Source of the DNA: a virus
IMG/VR virus record: IMGVR_UViG_3300042507_007606
Span: 1-26,388 of that record
DNA length: 26,388 bases
Reading direction: 5' to 3' (one strand)
The position numbers were made by a program, and so were the translations under genes. This document shows, in pieces, positions 1 to 7,297 of the stretch. The notes below the pieces were generated by a model that made no database searches, was not told the DNA's origin, and saw only the letters and a list, made by a program, of their open reading frames with translations. The first letter of the stretch is position 1. Each line of letters opens with the position of its first letter.

Positions 1-30
1 GAAAAGAACACAGCATTTTATAAAGGATAA
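1..30 (+). CDS. 3' end of an upstream gene (partial)
   Basis: Frame 1 is open from the window edge and stops with TAA at 28-30, two bases before the next ATG. It encodes only EKNTAFYKG. The tight spacing matches the rest of the operon. The ending could fit the tail of a QueC-type protein, which would make sense beside QueE, but nine residues cannot prove this. Confidence 0.3.
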   Translation, partial: EKNTAFYKG

Positions 31-32
31 TA

Positions 33-815
33 ATGGCACTAGGAAGAATAGAAGATTATAATAAGATTCTACCAATCGTAGAACTTTACACATGTGTGCA
101 ATCAGAGGGCAGCCGAGCAGGTCGCCCTACTGTTGCTATTCGTACAACTGGATGTACTCACCGTTGCTACTTTGGTGACGGAGGTTGGTGCGACTCTTGG
201 TACACGAGTATTCACCCAGAAAAAGGTAAATACTCATTCCAGGATATTATTAACATTTACGATGGAAACCCTGAAATCACAGAAATGATGCTTACCGGAG
301 GTTCACCTTCGATGCACCCTAAAATCGTAAACGAACTAACTCATTTCGCAAATGAAAGAGGTATTATCATCACTATTGAAACTGAAGGATCGCATTTCTT
401 GGAAACCGATTATCCTATTGGTTTGGTTTCTTTCAGTCCTAAGTTTGCTAACAGCGTTCCAACTTTGGGTGCTAAAACGCCTCTTGGAGACGTTGTCGAC
501 GAAAAGTTTATTCATACTCACAATCGCTATCGTTTAAATAAAGAGGCGATCAAAAAGTCAATGGAGTATCATAGCGACTACCACATGAAAGTAGTTATTA
601 ACCCAGAAGAACAACCAGCAACATGGGATGAAATCAAAGAGTTCTTAGACGAACTTGAGGTACCACGCCACAAAATTTGGATTATGCCTCCGGGAGATAA
701 CCGTGAAGAATTGATTCGTGTTTATCCTATGGTGATTGATTGGTGTACTAAACACAAGTATAATTTTACCGGTAGAGAACATATCATTGCATTTGACACT
801 AAACGCGAAGTATAA
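33..815 (+). CDS. queE: QueE-like 7-carboxy-7-deazaguanine synthase (radical SAM)
   Basis: This 260-residue protein is a QueE-type radical SAM enzyme, which converts 6-carboxytetrahydropterin to 7-carboxy-7-deazaguanine on the way to preQ0. The N-terminus has the family pattern ending in QSEGSRAGRPTVAIRTTGC, followed by the cluster cysteines C41, C45 and C53 and an aspartate directly after C53. The SAM-binding strand reads MLTGGSP (about 86-92). Two things are odd: the cysteine spacing is CX3CX7C rather than the common CX3CX2C, and the usual GGEP is GGSP. AAGGAT lies upstream of the ATG. FolE, the first enzyme of the same pathway, lies downstream at 1929, which supports a deazaguanine role in DNA modification or queuosine supply. 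The family call is firm; the exact product is less sure because of the motif changes. Confidence 0.85.
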   Translation: MALGRIEDYNKILPIVELYTCVQSEGSRAGRPTVAIRTTGCTHRCYFGDGGWCDSWYTSIHPEKGKYSFQDIINIYDGNPEITEMMLTGGSPSMHPKIVNELTHFANERGIIITIETEGSHFLETDYPIGLVSFSPKFANSVPTLGAKTPLGDVVDEKFIHTHNRYRLNKEAIKKSMEYHSDYHMKVVINPEEQPATWDEIKEFLDELEVPRHKIWIMPPGDNREELIRVYPMVIDWCTKHKYNFTGREHIIAFDTKREV

Positions 816-817
816 TT

Positions 818-1207
818 ATGGTAATTAAAATAGCCCATAAAGTTGTAGTACGAAGCAGCCCAATACATGGGTTAGGAGTCTTCGCTAAAGAAGTAATATG
901 TGAAGGAGAAATAATTGAAGAATGTCCTGTTATATCACTTTCTAGTGAACATAGACATGCCCTTCTAGATTATTCATTCAAACATAACCGCGACCAATAT
1001 TCAGATGGTATATCTACTGAAACTATACCTTTGGGACATGGTTGTATCTATAACCACTCAGATCAAAATAATGCTACTTGGTTTTTTGATAATAAGAAAA
1101 ATACTTGTAAATTTATAGCTCTTAGAGATATAGAAGTTGGAGAAGAAATTTGTACTAACTATGGAGAAGGTTACTGGAAAAATCACCCAAATATTGAACG
1201 AAAATAA
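818..1207 (+). CDS. SET-domain protein (putative lysine methyltransferase)
   Basis: This 129-residue protein is almost nothing but a SET domain, the fold of protein lysine methyltransferases. The start reads SSPIHGLGVFAKEVICEGEI, the usual SET-N strand pair with its GxGVFA turn. The central NHS (79-81) is the SAM-binding NHxC/NHS element, and GEEICTNYG (108-116) is the C-terminal SET-C motif with its catalytic tyrosine region. No pre-SET domain or zinc-binding post-SET cysteines are visible, so it is a minimal form. It starts two bases after queE and shares the base A of TAATG with the next small gene. The substrate cannot be read; a phage or host protein is likely. Confidence 0.85.
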   Translation: MVIKIAHKVVVRSSPIHGLGVFAKEVICEGEIIEECPVISLSSEHRHALLDYSFKHNRDQYSDGISTETIPLGHGCIYNHSDQNNATWFFDNKKNTCKFIALRDIEVGEEICTNYGEGYWKNHPNIERK

Positions 1208-1386
1208 TGCCTAATAATTATTTATCTACTCTTTGGACACTTTGGAAAAACGAAGTTCTTGATGTGTCCTTAGTAATCAAAGCCCTAGAAATTTATGGTT
1301 ACCAATTAAATTATTTGGGCAACGGAGGTATAAAAACAAGTAAAGAAAACGAAACATACGGATGGGAATATGGTAGAAATTTTTAA
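1207..1386 (+). CDS. Small hypothetical protein (59 aa)
   Basis: An open frame begins at an ATG that shares its A with the stop of the SET gene (TAATG) and ends 17 bases inside the next gene, the same packing seen across the operon. The 59-residue product begins MPNNYLSTLWTLWKNE and ends ETYGWEYGRNF. It is rich in aromatic residues and has no membrane segment or motif I recognise. Without it the interval would be an unusual 160-base gap here, which is the main reason to call it a gene. Confidence 0.6.
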   Translation: MPNNYLSTLWTLWKNEVLDVSLVIKALEIYGYQLNYLGNGGIKTSKENETYGWEYGRNF

Positions 1387-1894
1387 TGCCCAAACTATTG
1401 ACATTAAAACCAAAATTCTAGCCAAGCAAATTTCAGATGAACATAGAGGCGACGCTACACCTGTTGTAATGGTAGGTGTTTTAAACGGAGCCTTTATGTT
1501 CTATTCTGACTTGGTTCGCAATATGGATATTGATGTCGAATGCGACTTTATCAGAGTCAAATCATACTCAGGTAAAGAACGAGGTAGCATCCAATTAACT
1601 AAAGATGTTGAAACCTCAGTTCAAGGTAAACACGTTTATCTTGTAGATGATATCTTTGATTCAGGCGAGACTATGAAATTTTTAGCTCAATATTTTAACC
1701 TAAAAGGGGCTAAAACAATCAATGTCGTTACCTTAATTAAACGAGCTCAAAACAATTGGGATCCTATTGATCCACATAGTCACGTATCTACCTTTAGACA
1801 TGCCTTCAAATGCGAAGACGAGTGGTTAATTGGTTACGGGATGGATTCAACCGGAGGTTATAAAAGAAATTTGAAATCAATCTTTGCTCTGTAA
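1370..1894 (+). CDS. hpt: Hypoxanthine phosphoribosyltransferase-like enzyme
   Basis: This 174-residue protein matches type I phosphoribosyltransferases, which join a purine base to PRPP. The PRPP loop is LVDDIFDSGET (91-101). VGVLNGAFMF (about 35-44) matches the N-terminal loop of the Hpt group, and the C-terminal part with WLIGYGMDSTGGYKRNL matches the usual Hpt ending with its YG(L/M)D and YRNLP-like elements. The length is typical for bacterial Hpt. It overlaps the previous small gene by 17 bases. A purine salvage role fits the neighbouring nucleotide genes; activity on a modified guanine is conceivable but unproven. Confidence 0.85.
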   Translation: MVEIFNAQTIDIKTKILAKQISDEHRGDATPVVMVGVLNGAFMFYSDLVRNMDIDVECDFIRVKSYSGKERGSIQLTKDVETSVQGKHVYLVDDIFDSGETMKFLAQYFNLKGAKTINVVTLIKRAQNNWDPIDPHSHVSTFRHAFKCEDEWLIGYGMDSTGGYKRNLKSIFAL

Positions 1895-1928
1895 AGACTG
1901 TTTCGTACATTTATATAAAATAAGTTAC
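1895..1928 (+). promoter_or_regulatory. Leader of folE with possible promoter
   Basis: This is one of the few true gaps in the first 14 kb. It contains TTCGTACATT (1902-1911) followed by an AT-rich stretch TATATAAAATAAG. The core CGTAYAT recurs at a similar distance from the ATG in two other gaps (7859 and 13610). No Shine-Dalgarno sequence is visible. The promoter role is inferred. Confidence 0.3.
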
Positions 1929-2633
1929 ATGGAAGAAATGGAAAACAAACGTCGCAAAAAGTACAACGACATCGAATGCGTACCTACAGGGTTCGCCAAT
2001 GGAGTAGCAGGAGATTTCCCGCTTACCCAAGAACAAAAAGATCAAATGATCGAAGAAGCAGCAGAACACTTTGGTAAGTTTCTTACTGCACTAAAATGCG
2101 ATTGGCAGAACGATCCTAACTCAATGGAGACACCTCGTCGTGTAGCCAAAGCTTACGTAAACGATTTGTGGAAAGGTCGCTACAACAACTTTACAGAAAT
2201 CACTTCATTCCCATCAGATGGTTACGATGGAATTATCATTGAGCGTAACATTCAGCTTACCTCAATGTGTTCACATCACCACCAAACCATTCGTGGAGTA
2301 GTTCATATTGGTTATGTAGCTGGAAATGAAGGTCGAGTAATCGGTTTATCTAAACTGAACCGAATTGTAGAGCATTTTGGTCGCCGAGGTGCTATCCAAG
2401 AACAGCTTACAGCAGCAATTCACCAAGCAGTAGATAAAGTAACTGAAGGTAATTTGGGTGTAATTGTAACTGTGGTAGCTACTCACAATTGTGTATCTTG
2501 CCGAGGCATTAACCACCAAGGTGCTGCAATGGTAACTACCAAAGCATCAGGTGTGTTTATGGACAATAGCAACCAAGCCCGTCAAGAGTTTTTTGATTCA
2601 CTAAAGATCAACAATGGAAATATCTCTATCTGA
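1929..2633 (+). CDS. folE: GTP cyclohydrolase I (FolE)
   Basis: FolE turns GTP into dihydroneopterin triphosphate, the entry to folate and to preQ0. The 234-residue protein has TPRRVAKAY (68-76), a CSHHH zinc site (C114 with the following histidines; most homologues read CEHH), GRVIGLSKLNRIVEHFGRR (about 135-153), QEQLT, and HNCVSCRGI with the third zinc ligand C188. I place the start at 1929 (MEEMENK) rather than an upstream in-frame ATG at 1884, because the 15 extra residues look unlike FolE and would lie across a likely promoter leader. QueE upstream suggests both serve deazaguanine synthesis. QueD and QueC are not in the window and may lie to the left or come from the host. Confidence 0.92.
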   Translation: MEEMENKRRKKYNDIECVPTGFANGVAGDFPLTQEQKDQMIEEAAEHFGKFLTALKCDWQNDPNSMETPRRVAKAYVNDLWKGRYNNFTEITSFPSDGYDGIIIERNIQLTSMCSHHHQTIRGVVHIGYVAGNEGRVIGLSKLNRIVEHFGRRGAIQEQLTAAIHQAVDKVTEGNLGVIVTVVATHNCVSCRGINHQGAAMVTTKASGVFMDNSNQARQEFFDSLKINNGNISI

Positions 2634-2835
2634 AGAAGCAATTAAACGTCTGATTGTAGCTGAACTACAAGGTAACCTTGACATACTAATTGATCCTAAA
2701 CAAAAAGATAGTTTTAGTGAAGGTCGTGTCAAAACTTGGACAGACGTTGTAAGCCGAAGATTATATCATCATTTAACAGAACAACATAAACATGACTCAA
2801 TTACAGGAATTAATCCAGATCGAACTAATCAATAG
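2614..2835 (+). CDS. Small hypothetical protein related to the next protein's N-terminus
   Basis: The 73-residue product overlaps folE by 20 bases and the next gene by 44. I do not recognise a family. Its core, an amphipathic stretch RLIVAELQGNLDIL followed about 20 residues later by WTDVVSRRLYHHL, matches in spacing and residue type the first 48 residues of the MazG-like protein downstream (LIQIELINSLGLL then WTEVTSQRIANLF). This looks like a tandem duplication of a small helical module. The match also supports both start codons despite the long overlap. The function is unknown. Confidence 0.65.
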   Translation: MEISLSEEAIKRLIVAELQGNLDILIDPKQKDSFSEGRVKTWTDVVSRRLYHHLTEQHKHDSITGINPDRTNQ

Positions 2836-3451
2836 TTTAGGTCTACTCCGCTCACTCTCAGACCGAGATGAAGCAACTCGCAATCCCGAAATGGAATGGA
2901 CTGAAGTTACATCCCAACGAATTGCAAATCTTTTTAATGGACAATATGTACCATTCGTCAGCGAGGTTGAAGAGTTCAACAGCTTAATGAATAAACCAAA
3001 CAATTATGTCCCTCAAATACCGAATAATAGAGCTGAGTGGGAGTTCGTATACAACTTCGTTCTCGAAGAGCTTGAAGAGTATAAACAAGCTTGCGAAAGT
3101 GGAGACATCGTTGAAGTTTTGGACGCGCTGTGTGACATTGCTTACGTTTCCCTTGGGAACGGTACTATGCTTCATGGCCTTAAGCACAAAATTTGGCCCG
3201 CTTACATGGAAGTACAGGCGTCGAATCTTTCAAAGGCTTGTGGAACTAAAGAAGAGGCAGAAAAAACTGTACAAGTACGTTCCGAGGAACAAGGCGAACC
3301 TTGTCATTATGAACAGGTTGGTGACAAGTATGTTGTATACCGTAGCCGAGACCGTAAAGTAATGAAAAATATTAATTACTTCCGTCCTGATCTAAAACAA
3401 TTCTTCCCACTAGAATATTTCGCTAATCACCCAGCATCAGCTAAAAAATGA
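2792..3451 (+). CDS. MazG-like nucleotide pyrophosphohydrolase with extra N-terminal module
   Basis: Residues about 85-165 form an all-alpha NTP pyrophosphohydrolase domain of the MazG/PRA-PH type, which hydrolyses nucleoside triphosphates to monophosphates with Mg2+. The metal-binding pattern is EELEE (92-96), then DALCDIAYV (111-119), followed by EVQASNLSK (140-148), the typical ending of the phage form. Residues 1-50 are a separate helical module that resembles the preceding small protein. The C-terminal 50 residues with YRPDLKQFF-like text are extra. The gene ends in an ATGA overlap with the polymerase. A role in shaping the dNTP pool or removing a modified or unmodified nucleotide during replication is inferred from context. 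Confidence 0.8.
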   Translation: MTQLQELIQIELINSLGLLRSLSDRDEATRNPEMEWTEVTSQRIANLFNGQYVPFVSEVEEFNSLMNKPNNYVPQIPNNRAEWEFVYNFVLEELEEYKQACESGDIVEVLDALCDIAYVSLGNGTMLHGLKHKIWPAYMEVQASNLSKACGTKEEAEKTVQVRSEEQGEPCHYEQVGDKYVVYRSRDRKVMKNINYFRPDLKQFFPLEYFANHPASAKK

Positions 3452-5169
3452 GTTATAAATCGTGTTTTGTTCAACCCCTCAAGGATAAAAACTATAAAGT
3501 TCACTTGTGGGATGATGGTGGTTATCAAACAATGACTTGGAATTACCATGCATACGTTGAATGCGATGACCACGATGCTAACAAAAACATTAGAGGGCTA
3601 CGACAAGAATCACTCCGTAAAGTAAATACTTGGGATAGAGAAAATCCCAAGTTGCACTTTCACGATATGAGACCATACCAAAGGTTTCTAGTTGATATGT
3701 ACGGGACAAATGACGAGCCCTCCGTAACCCACCAAGAAGTATTCTTTGATATAGAGTGTGAAATGGGAGGTGCACTTACGGAAGATTATATTCGTAGTGC
3801 TCCAAAACCCATCACCTCTATAGCTTGGTGGCACAAGCAAACAGATGAGTGGAAAATTCTTATCTTAGATAAAAAAAGCGAGCTACAACACGACAAAGAA
3901 GGTAACAGAGAAATTATTCCGGTTCCGACAGAAAAAGCCTTGCTTGAGGCTTTTATAACCAATCTGCGCCAAATTAATCCGGATATACTAGTTGGTTACA
4001 ACAGTGACTACTTTGACATCCCTTACCTCTACTACCGTATTTGTAATGTATTTGATCAAGAAGTAGCAAACATGCTGTCTCCGATCGGAATCGTAATGGA
4101 CGAATCCGAATGGAACCGAGACAATTGGCTTAAAATAGCAGGTACCGAGTCTTTGGATTACATGAAGTTGCACAAAAAGTTTAGCTTTAGAGATGAACCC
4201 TCATTTAAACTAGATGCTTTAGGTAAAAAGTACGTTGGTTTAGAAAAAATCGAGTACGAGGGTAGTTTGGATCGCTTGTTTAAAGAAGACAAACAAAAGT
4301 TTATCGCTTATAACTTTCGAGACGTAGAGATCTTGAAAGCATTAGACGAGAAATTCCAATACTTACCTTTGACAAAAAACCTAGCACATAAGGGTAAAAT
4401 CAATTATTCAGATGTTTACAAGAATAGTATGATTCACGATGGTGCTATCTCGGCTTACCTATTATCACAAGGCATTATCCCGCCTGCTCGAGACCGTAAT
4501 CCGATTACTAAAAAGAATTACGCGGGTGGTTATTTGTTTTGCCCTAACGCGGGTTTGTTTAATTATATGTTTGACGAGGATTTGACATCGTTGTACCCTT
4601 CGATTATTATGTCTTTGAACATTGGTAAGGAAACGCTAGTAGGTAGGATCTTGATGCCGGATGAGAAAGTAATCGTTGAAAATAAAGAGATTTTTAATTG
4701 CAGATACGGATTAAATGATCTAAAGAAAATGGATCCGGAACTCGAGTTTACGGTTCAAAACTCTAAACGTAAGACTGCTCAAATGAAGGTTAAAGATATT
4801 ATCCATTTGGTAGAGTCCTCACATCTGGCAATTTCAGCTAATGGGGTTATGTATCGAACTGATTTTGATTCGGTGCTGAAAACGATTCTGGCAAAATGGT
4901 TTGAGGAGCGAGTCATATATAAAAATAAAATGAAGCAAGCTTACAAAGCGGGCAACAAAGCAGATGGTGAGAAGTTCCACTTGATGCAACATACCATGAA
5001 AATCTTGTTGAACTCGTTATACGGGGCAACCGCTTTGGGTTCATTCAGATATGGTAACGTAATTTTGAGCGAAAGTATTACTTTGTCGGGTCAACGAATT
5101 ATTCAAGAATCGGCTTTGTTTGCTAACACACATATGAATAAAGTAATGAAAGGAGAATTAACATTATGA
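3448..5169 (+). CDS. 43A: Family B DNA polymerase, N-terminal part (exonuclease and motifs A, B)
   Basis: This 573-residue protein is the front of a T4 gp43-like replicative DNA polymerase. Proofreading exonuclease motifs are FFDIECE (99-105, D101 and E103), GYNSDYFDIPY (183-193) and YNFRDVEIL (288-296, D292). The switch region YAGGYL is at 358-363. Polymerase motif A DLTSLYPSI carries the catalytic D378, and motif B KILLNSLYG is at 518-526. The protein ends at MNKVMKGELTL, just before motif C should appear; motif C is in the gene at 5625. The first gene in the gap starts in an ATGA overlap with this stop, and AAAGGAG lies about ten bases upstream of that ATG. The two parts must assemble to make an active polymerase. 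It is a clean split, not decay: all motifs are kept. Confidence 0.95.
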   Translation: MSYKSCFVQPLKDKNYKVHLWDDGGYQTMTWNYHAYVECDDHDANKNIRGLRQESLRKVNTWDRENPKLHFHDMRPYQRFLVDMYGTNDEPSVTHQEVFFDIECEMGGALTEDYIRSAPKPITSIAWWHKQTDEWKILILDKKSELQHDKEGNREIIPVPTEKALLEAFITNLRQINPDILVGYNSDYFDIPYLYYRICNVFDQEVANMLSPIGIVMDESEWNRDNWLKIAGTESLDYMKLHKKFSFRDEPSFKLDALGKKYVGLEKIEYEGSLDRLFKEDKQKFIAYNFRDVEILKALDEKFQYLPLTKNLAHKGKINYSDVYKNSMIHDGAISAYLLSQGIIPPARDRNPITKKNYAGGYLFCPNAGLFNYMFDEDLTSLYPSIIMSLNIGKETLVGRILMPDEKVIVENKEIFNCRYGLNDLKKMDPELEFTVQNSKRKTAQMKVKDIIHLVESSHLAISANGVMYRTDFDSVLKTILAKWFEERVIYKNKMKQAYKAGNKADGEKFHLMQHTMKILLNSLYGATALGSFRYGNVILSESITLSGQRIIQESALFANTHMNKVMKGELTL

Positions 5170-5417
5170 TTACAAAACAAGCAATCCGTAGAGGTGTATC
5201 TATCTCAATCAATGGTCTTTCAACTACAAAAGACGAGATTATTACTATGTCTGAAAAATGGACTGAAAAAGAAGAAAACCTATTTAGAAAAATGCTTAAA
5301 CAAGGCGGATCTTTTTCTATTAGAGGGGTAAAATTCCGTATCTCAGTCCCAGAACAGATCTACAACAATAAAGGAGAAGTAGAAGGGTTATTATATGAAG
5401 AAGAGGATGTTATCTAA
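5166..5417 (+). CDS. Hypothetical protein in the polymerase split (83 aa)
   Basis: The gene starts in an ATGA overlap with the polymerase N-part, preceded by the clearest Shine-Dalgarno-like sequence noticed in the window (AAAGGAG, about ten bases upstream). The product has a basic start (MITKQAIRRG), a charged middle (SEKWTEKEENLFRKML) that may be helical, and a strand-like GSFSIRGVKFRISVPE, ending in an acidic tail EEEDVI. I do not recognise it. It does not look like a GIY-YIG or HNH homing endonuclease and has no intein motifs. Its place between the polymerase halves suggests it arrived with, or caused, the split. Confidence 0.6.
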   Translation: MITKQAIRRGVSISINGLSTTKDEIITMSEKWTEKEENLFRKMLKQGGSFSIRGVKFRISVPEQIYNNKGEVEGLLYEEEDVI

Positions 5418-5628
5418 GACACTTGATCTTCATGGTACTCGCCATGAAAAAGTAGTTCTTTGTTTGGAAAATTTTTACTTTTGGCAGGGTAGAGATACAT
5501 CTTACTCTACCATTATAACAGGAAACTCTCCAGAGATGCAAGCTATAGTATCTAAATGGCTTGATAGCTACCAGTTTTCTTATTACATTGAACCCCACAA
5601 TTTGGGAAGAATAATAGTAACAGAATGA
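5395..5628 (+). CDS. Smr-domain protein in the polymerase split
   Basis: The 77-residue protein is a stand-alone Smr domain, the small nuclease-like fold found at the end of MutS2. It has LDLHGTRHEK near the start (the LDLHG motif), a central strand STIITGNSPEM where most members have a GKG loop, then a helix IVSKWLDSYQ and a final strand GRIIVTE. The GKG glycine-lysine loop is changed to GNS, so nucleic-acid cleavage may be altered. The frame also allows a start four codons later (5407). It overlaps the previous gene by 23 bases and joins the polymerase C-part by ATGA. Some Smr domains nick DNA or cleave RNA; the activity here is inferred from the fold. Confidence 0.75.
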   Translation: MKKRMLSKTLDLHGTRHEKVVLCLENFYFWQGRDTSYSTIITGNSPEMQAIVSKWLDSYQFSYYIEPHNLGRIIVTE

Positions 5629-6554
5629 TTAATCTAGAAAGTACACCTTGGTTTATTTGCAAAGAAGGCGATACTAATTATTGCGCTTATGTTGATACAG
5701 ACTCTAATTATTATAATGCTGAACCTTTGCTTAGGCATCTCTACCCTAATTTTGATGAGATGGATGAAGGGGAAAGAGACAACAAACTCGAAGAAATCGC
5801 CCTCAAATACCAAGACTTAATTACCGATTATTATTCGGAGATGTCTACAAACGTATTTAACGTTCCAATTCACCGTTTTGAAATGAAAACCGAATGTATC
5901 ATTCGTTCGGCCTACTTTAGAGCGACTCGCCGTTATGCACAATGGATTACCAAGAAAGAAGGCGTAGTTAAAAACGAGCTAGATATCAAAGGTCTGGAGT
6001 TTATGAAAGCTAATTTCCCTCCTATTTTTGGGAAGTTCTTTAATAAGATTCTAGAGATGGCTCTTAAAGGAGCTAGACAAGACGAGATCGATAAACTGCT
6101 TCTAGAGTTTAGAGAGCAAATCATGTCCAAAGATCTTAACATTACAATTTTAGGTAATCCAACCTCGGTAAAAACCCTAAACGATTATATTGAGCGTCTT
6201 CCAAAACCCGGAGAAATGTTCTCTATAATCAAACCCAAAGCACCAGCACCAGTTAAAGCAGCTATCAAATACAATGACTTGTTAACATTTTGGGGATTGG
6301 ATAAACAGCACTCTAGAATTACTCAGGGTGATAAAGTTAAATGGATTTATCTACAAAATAATCCTTATAAAATAGAGGCACTTGCATTCCTAGATTTTGA
6401 TATGCCCGAAAAGATTCGTATATTGTTAGAAGATTATGCTGACAAACACAAATCATTTGAATCTATTTTGGAAAGTAAATTAGAAGGGTTTTATCATGAT
6501 TTGGGTTGGAAGCTTAATTTGAACCCCTATCGCAATATGTTTTTTAGTTTTTAA
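5625..6554 (+). CDS. 43B: Family B DNA polymerase, C-terminal part (motif C, palm, thumb)
   Basis: The 309-residue protein continues the polymerase begun at 3448. Motif C, YVDTDS (22-27), supplies the second set of catalytic aspartates. It is followed by the palm segment KTECIIRSAYFRATRRYAQW (about 88-107) and KGLEFMKANFP (122-132), the KxxE element of family B enzymes, then the thumb. The end NPYRNMFFSF is aromatic and resembles the C-terminal clamp-binding peptide of gp43. Only about 20 residues precede motif C, which fits a break in the loop between the last helix of the N-part and motif C. The start ATG overlaps the Smr stop (ATGA). The sliding clamp follows two bases after the stop. Confidence 0.93.
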   Translation: MINLESTPWFICKEGDTNYCAYVDTDSNYYNAEPLLRHLYPNFDEMDEGERDNKLEEIALKYQDLITDYYSEMSTNVFNVPIHRFEMKTECIIRSAYFRATRRYAQWITKKEGVVKNELDIKGLEFMKANFPPIFGKFFNKILEMALKGARQDEIDKLLLEFREQIMSKDLNITILGNPTSVKTLNDYIERLPKPGEMFSIIKPKAPAPVKAAIKYNDLLTFWGLDKQHSRITQGDKVKWIYLQNNPYKIEALAFLDFDMPEKIRILLEDYADKHKSFESILESKLEGFYHDLGWKLNLNPYRNMFFSF

Positions 6555-6556
6555 AT

Positions 6557-7297
6557 ATGGTAAGTAAAACAGAATTACAATCAATCATCTCAAAATATAA
6601 TTTGAGTGGTTTAATTGATGCAGTAAAGTGGACTGTCCAAGACAATCAACTTACAATCAAATTCAATGCCCCCACTCGAGACATGATTGGGGAGATAGTT
6701 CATACTAGTTTTGATCTAGAAGATAGCGAAATAGCTATCTACAATACCTCTCAACTTGATAAACTACTAAATATTACCTTAGGGGATATTGATCTAAGAT
6801 TAGAGAAAACAGGCCGTATCTTCAGTAAACTTATAATTGAAGATGCTAGCTATAAACTCAATTACTCGCTAGCCGATCTTCTTCTAATCCAACAACCTGG
6901 TAAAGTAAATGATCCAGACAACTATATTGTTGAAAGTACTCTAGGTTCAGATGCTATTTTAGCTATGATTAAAGCAAAAAATGCTTTGCAAAGCGATAAC
7001 GTAGCATTTACCATCAGTCAAAACTTTGATGGCGATCAGGTACTAACAATGGTATTTGGTGATAACTCCAACCACACAAATAAAATTGAGTATATCGTGC
7101 CTGACACGGTTATTACGGGCGACTTCCCCAACTTCAATATCCCGTTCAACTCTGAAATGATACGCGTTATACTCGCAAATAATAAAGATGCTAACCAAGC
7201 CACAATGAGCTTAAACATCGAAGGGTTGTTAAAGCTAGTATTTGAAGGAGATAATTGGAAGAGTACTTATTATATTGTAAGAAAAGCAGACCAGTAA
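6557..7297 (+). CDS. 45: Sliding clamp (T4 gp45-like)
   Basis: This 246-residue protein follows the polymerase by two bases and has the length and layout of phage sliding clamps, ring proteins that tether the polymerase to DNA. The stretch FDLEDSEIAIYNTSQLDKLL (about 52-71) corresponds to the gp45 segment with the IAIYD strand and following helix, and the second half repeats a clamp-like strand-helix pattern ending WKSTYYIVRKADQ. Clamp sequences diverge strongly, so the call rests on this weak match plus the position between polymerase and clamp loader genes. A 7-bp inverted repeat lies inside the gene (6721-6740); it is probably without meaning. Confidence 0.8.
   Translation: MVSKTELQSIISKYNLSGLIDAVKWTVQDNQLTIKFNAPTRDMIGEIVHTSFDLEDSEIAIYNTSQLDKLLNITLGDIDLRLEKTGRIFSKLIIEDASYKLNYSLADLLLIQQPGKVNDPDNYIVESTLGSDAILAMIKAKNALQSDNVAFTISQNFDGDQVLTMVFGDNSNHTNKIEYIVPDTVITGDFPNFNIPFNSEMIRVILANNKDANQATMSLNIEGLLKLVFEGDNWKSTYYIVRKADQ

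Noticed and set aside
5100-5700. Intein or group I intron as the cause of the polymerase split
   Set aside because: No intein splicing residues (Cys/Ser start, terminal His-Asn) are present at the joints, and the gap is fully coding with ATGA junctions rather than structured non-coding RNA.
6721-6740. 7-bp inverted repeat inside the sliding clamp gene (AGATAGC / GCTATCT)
   Set aside because: It is short, AT-rich and within coding DNA; such repeats are expected by chance.
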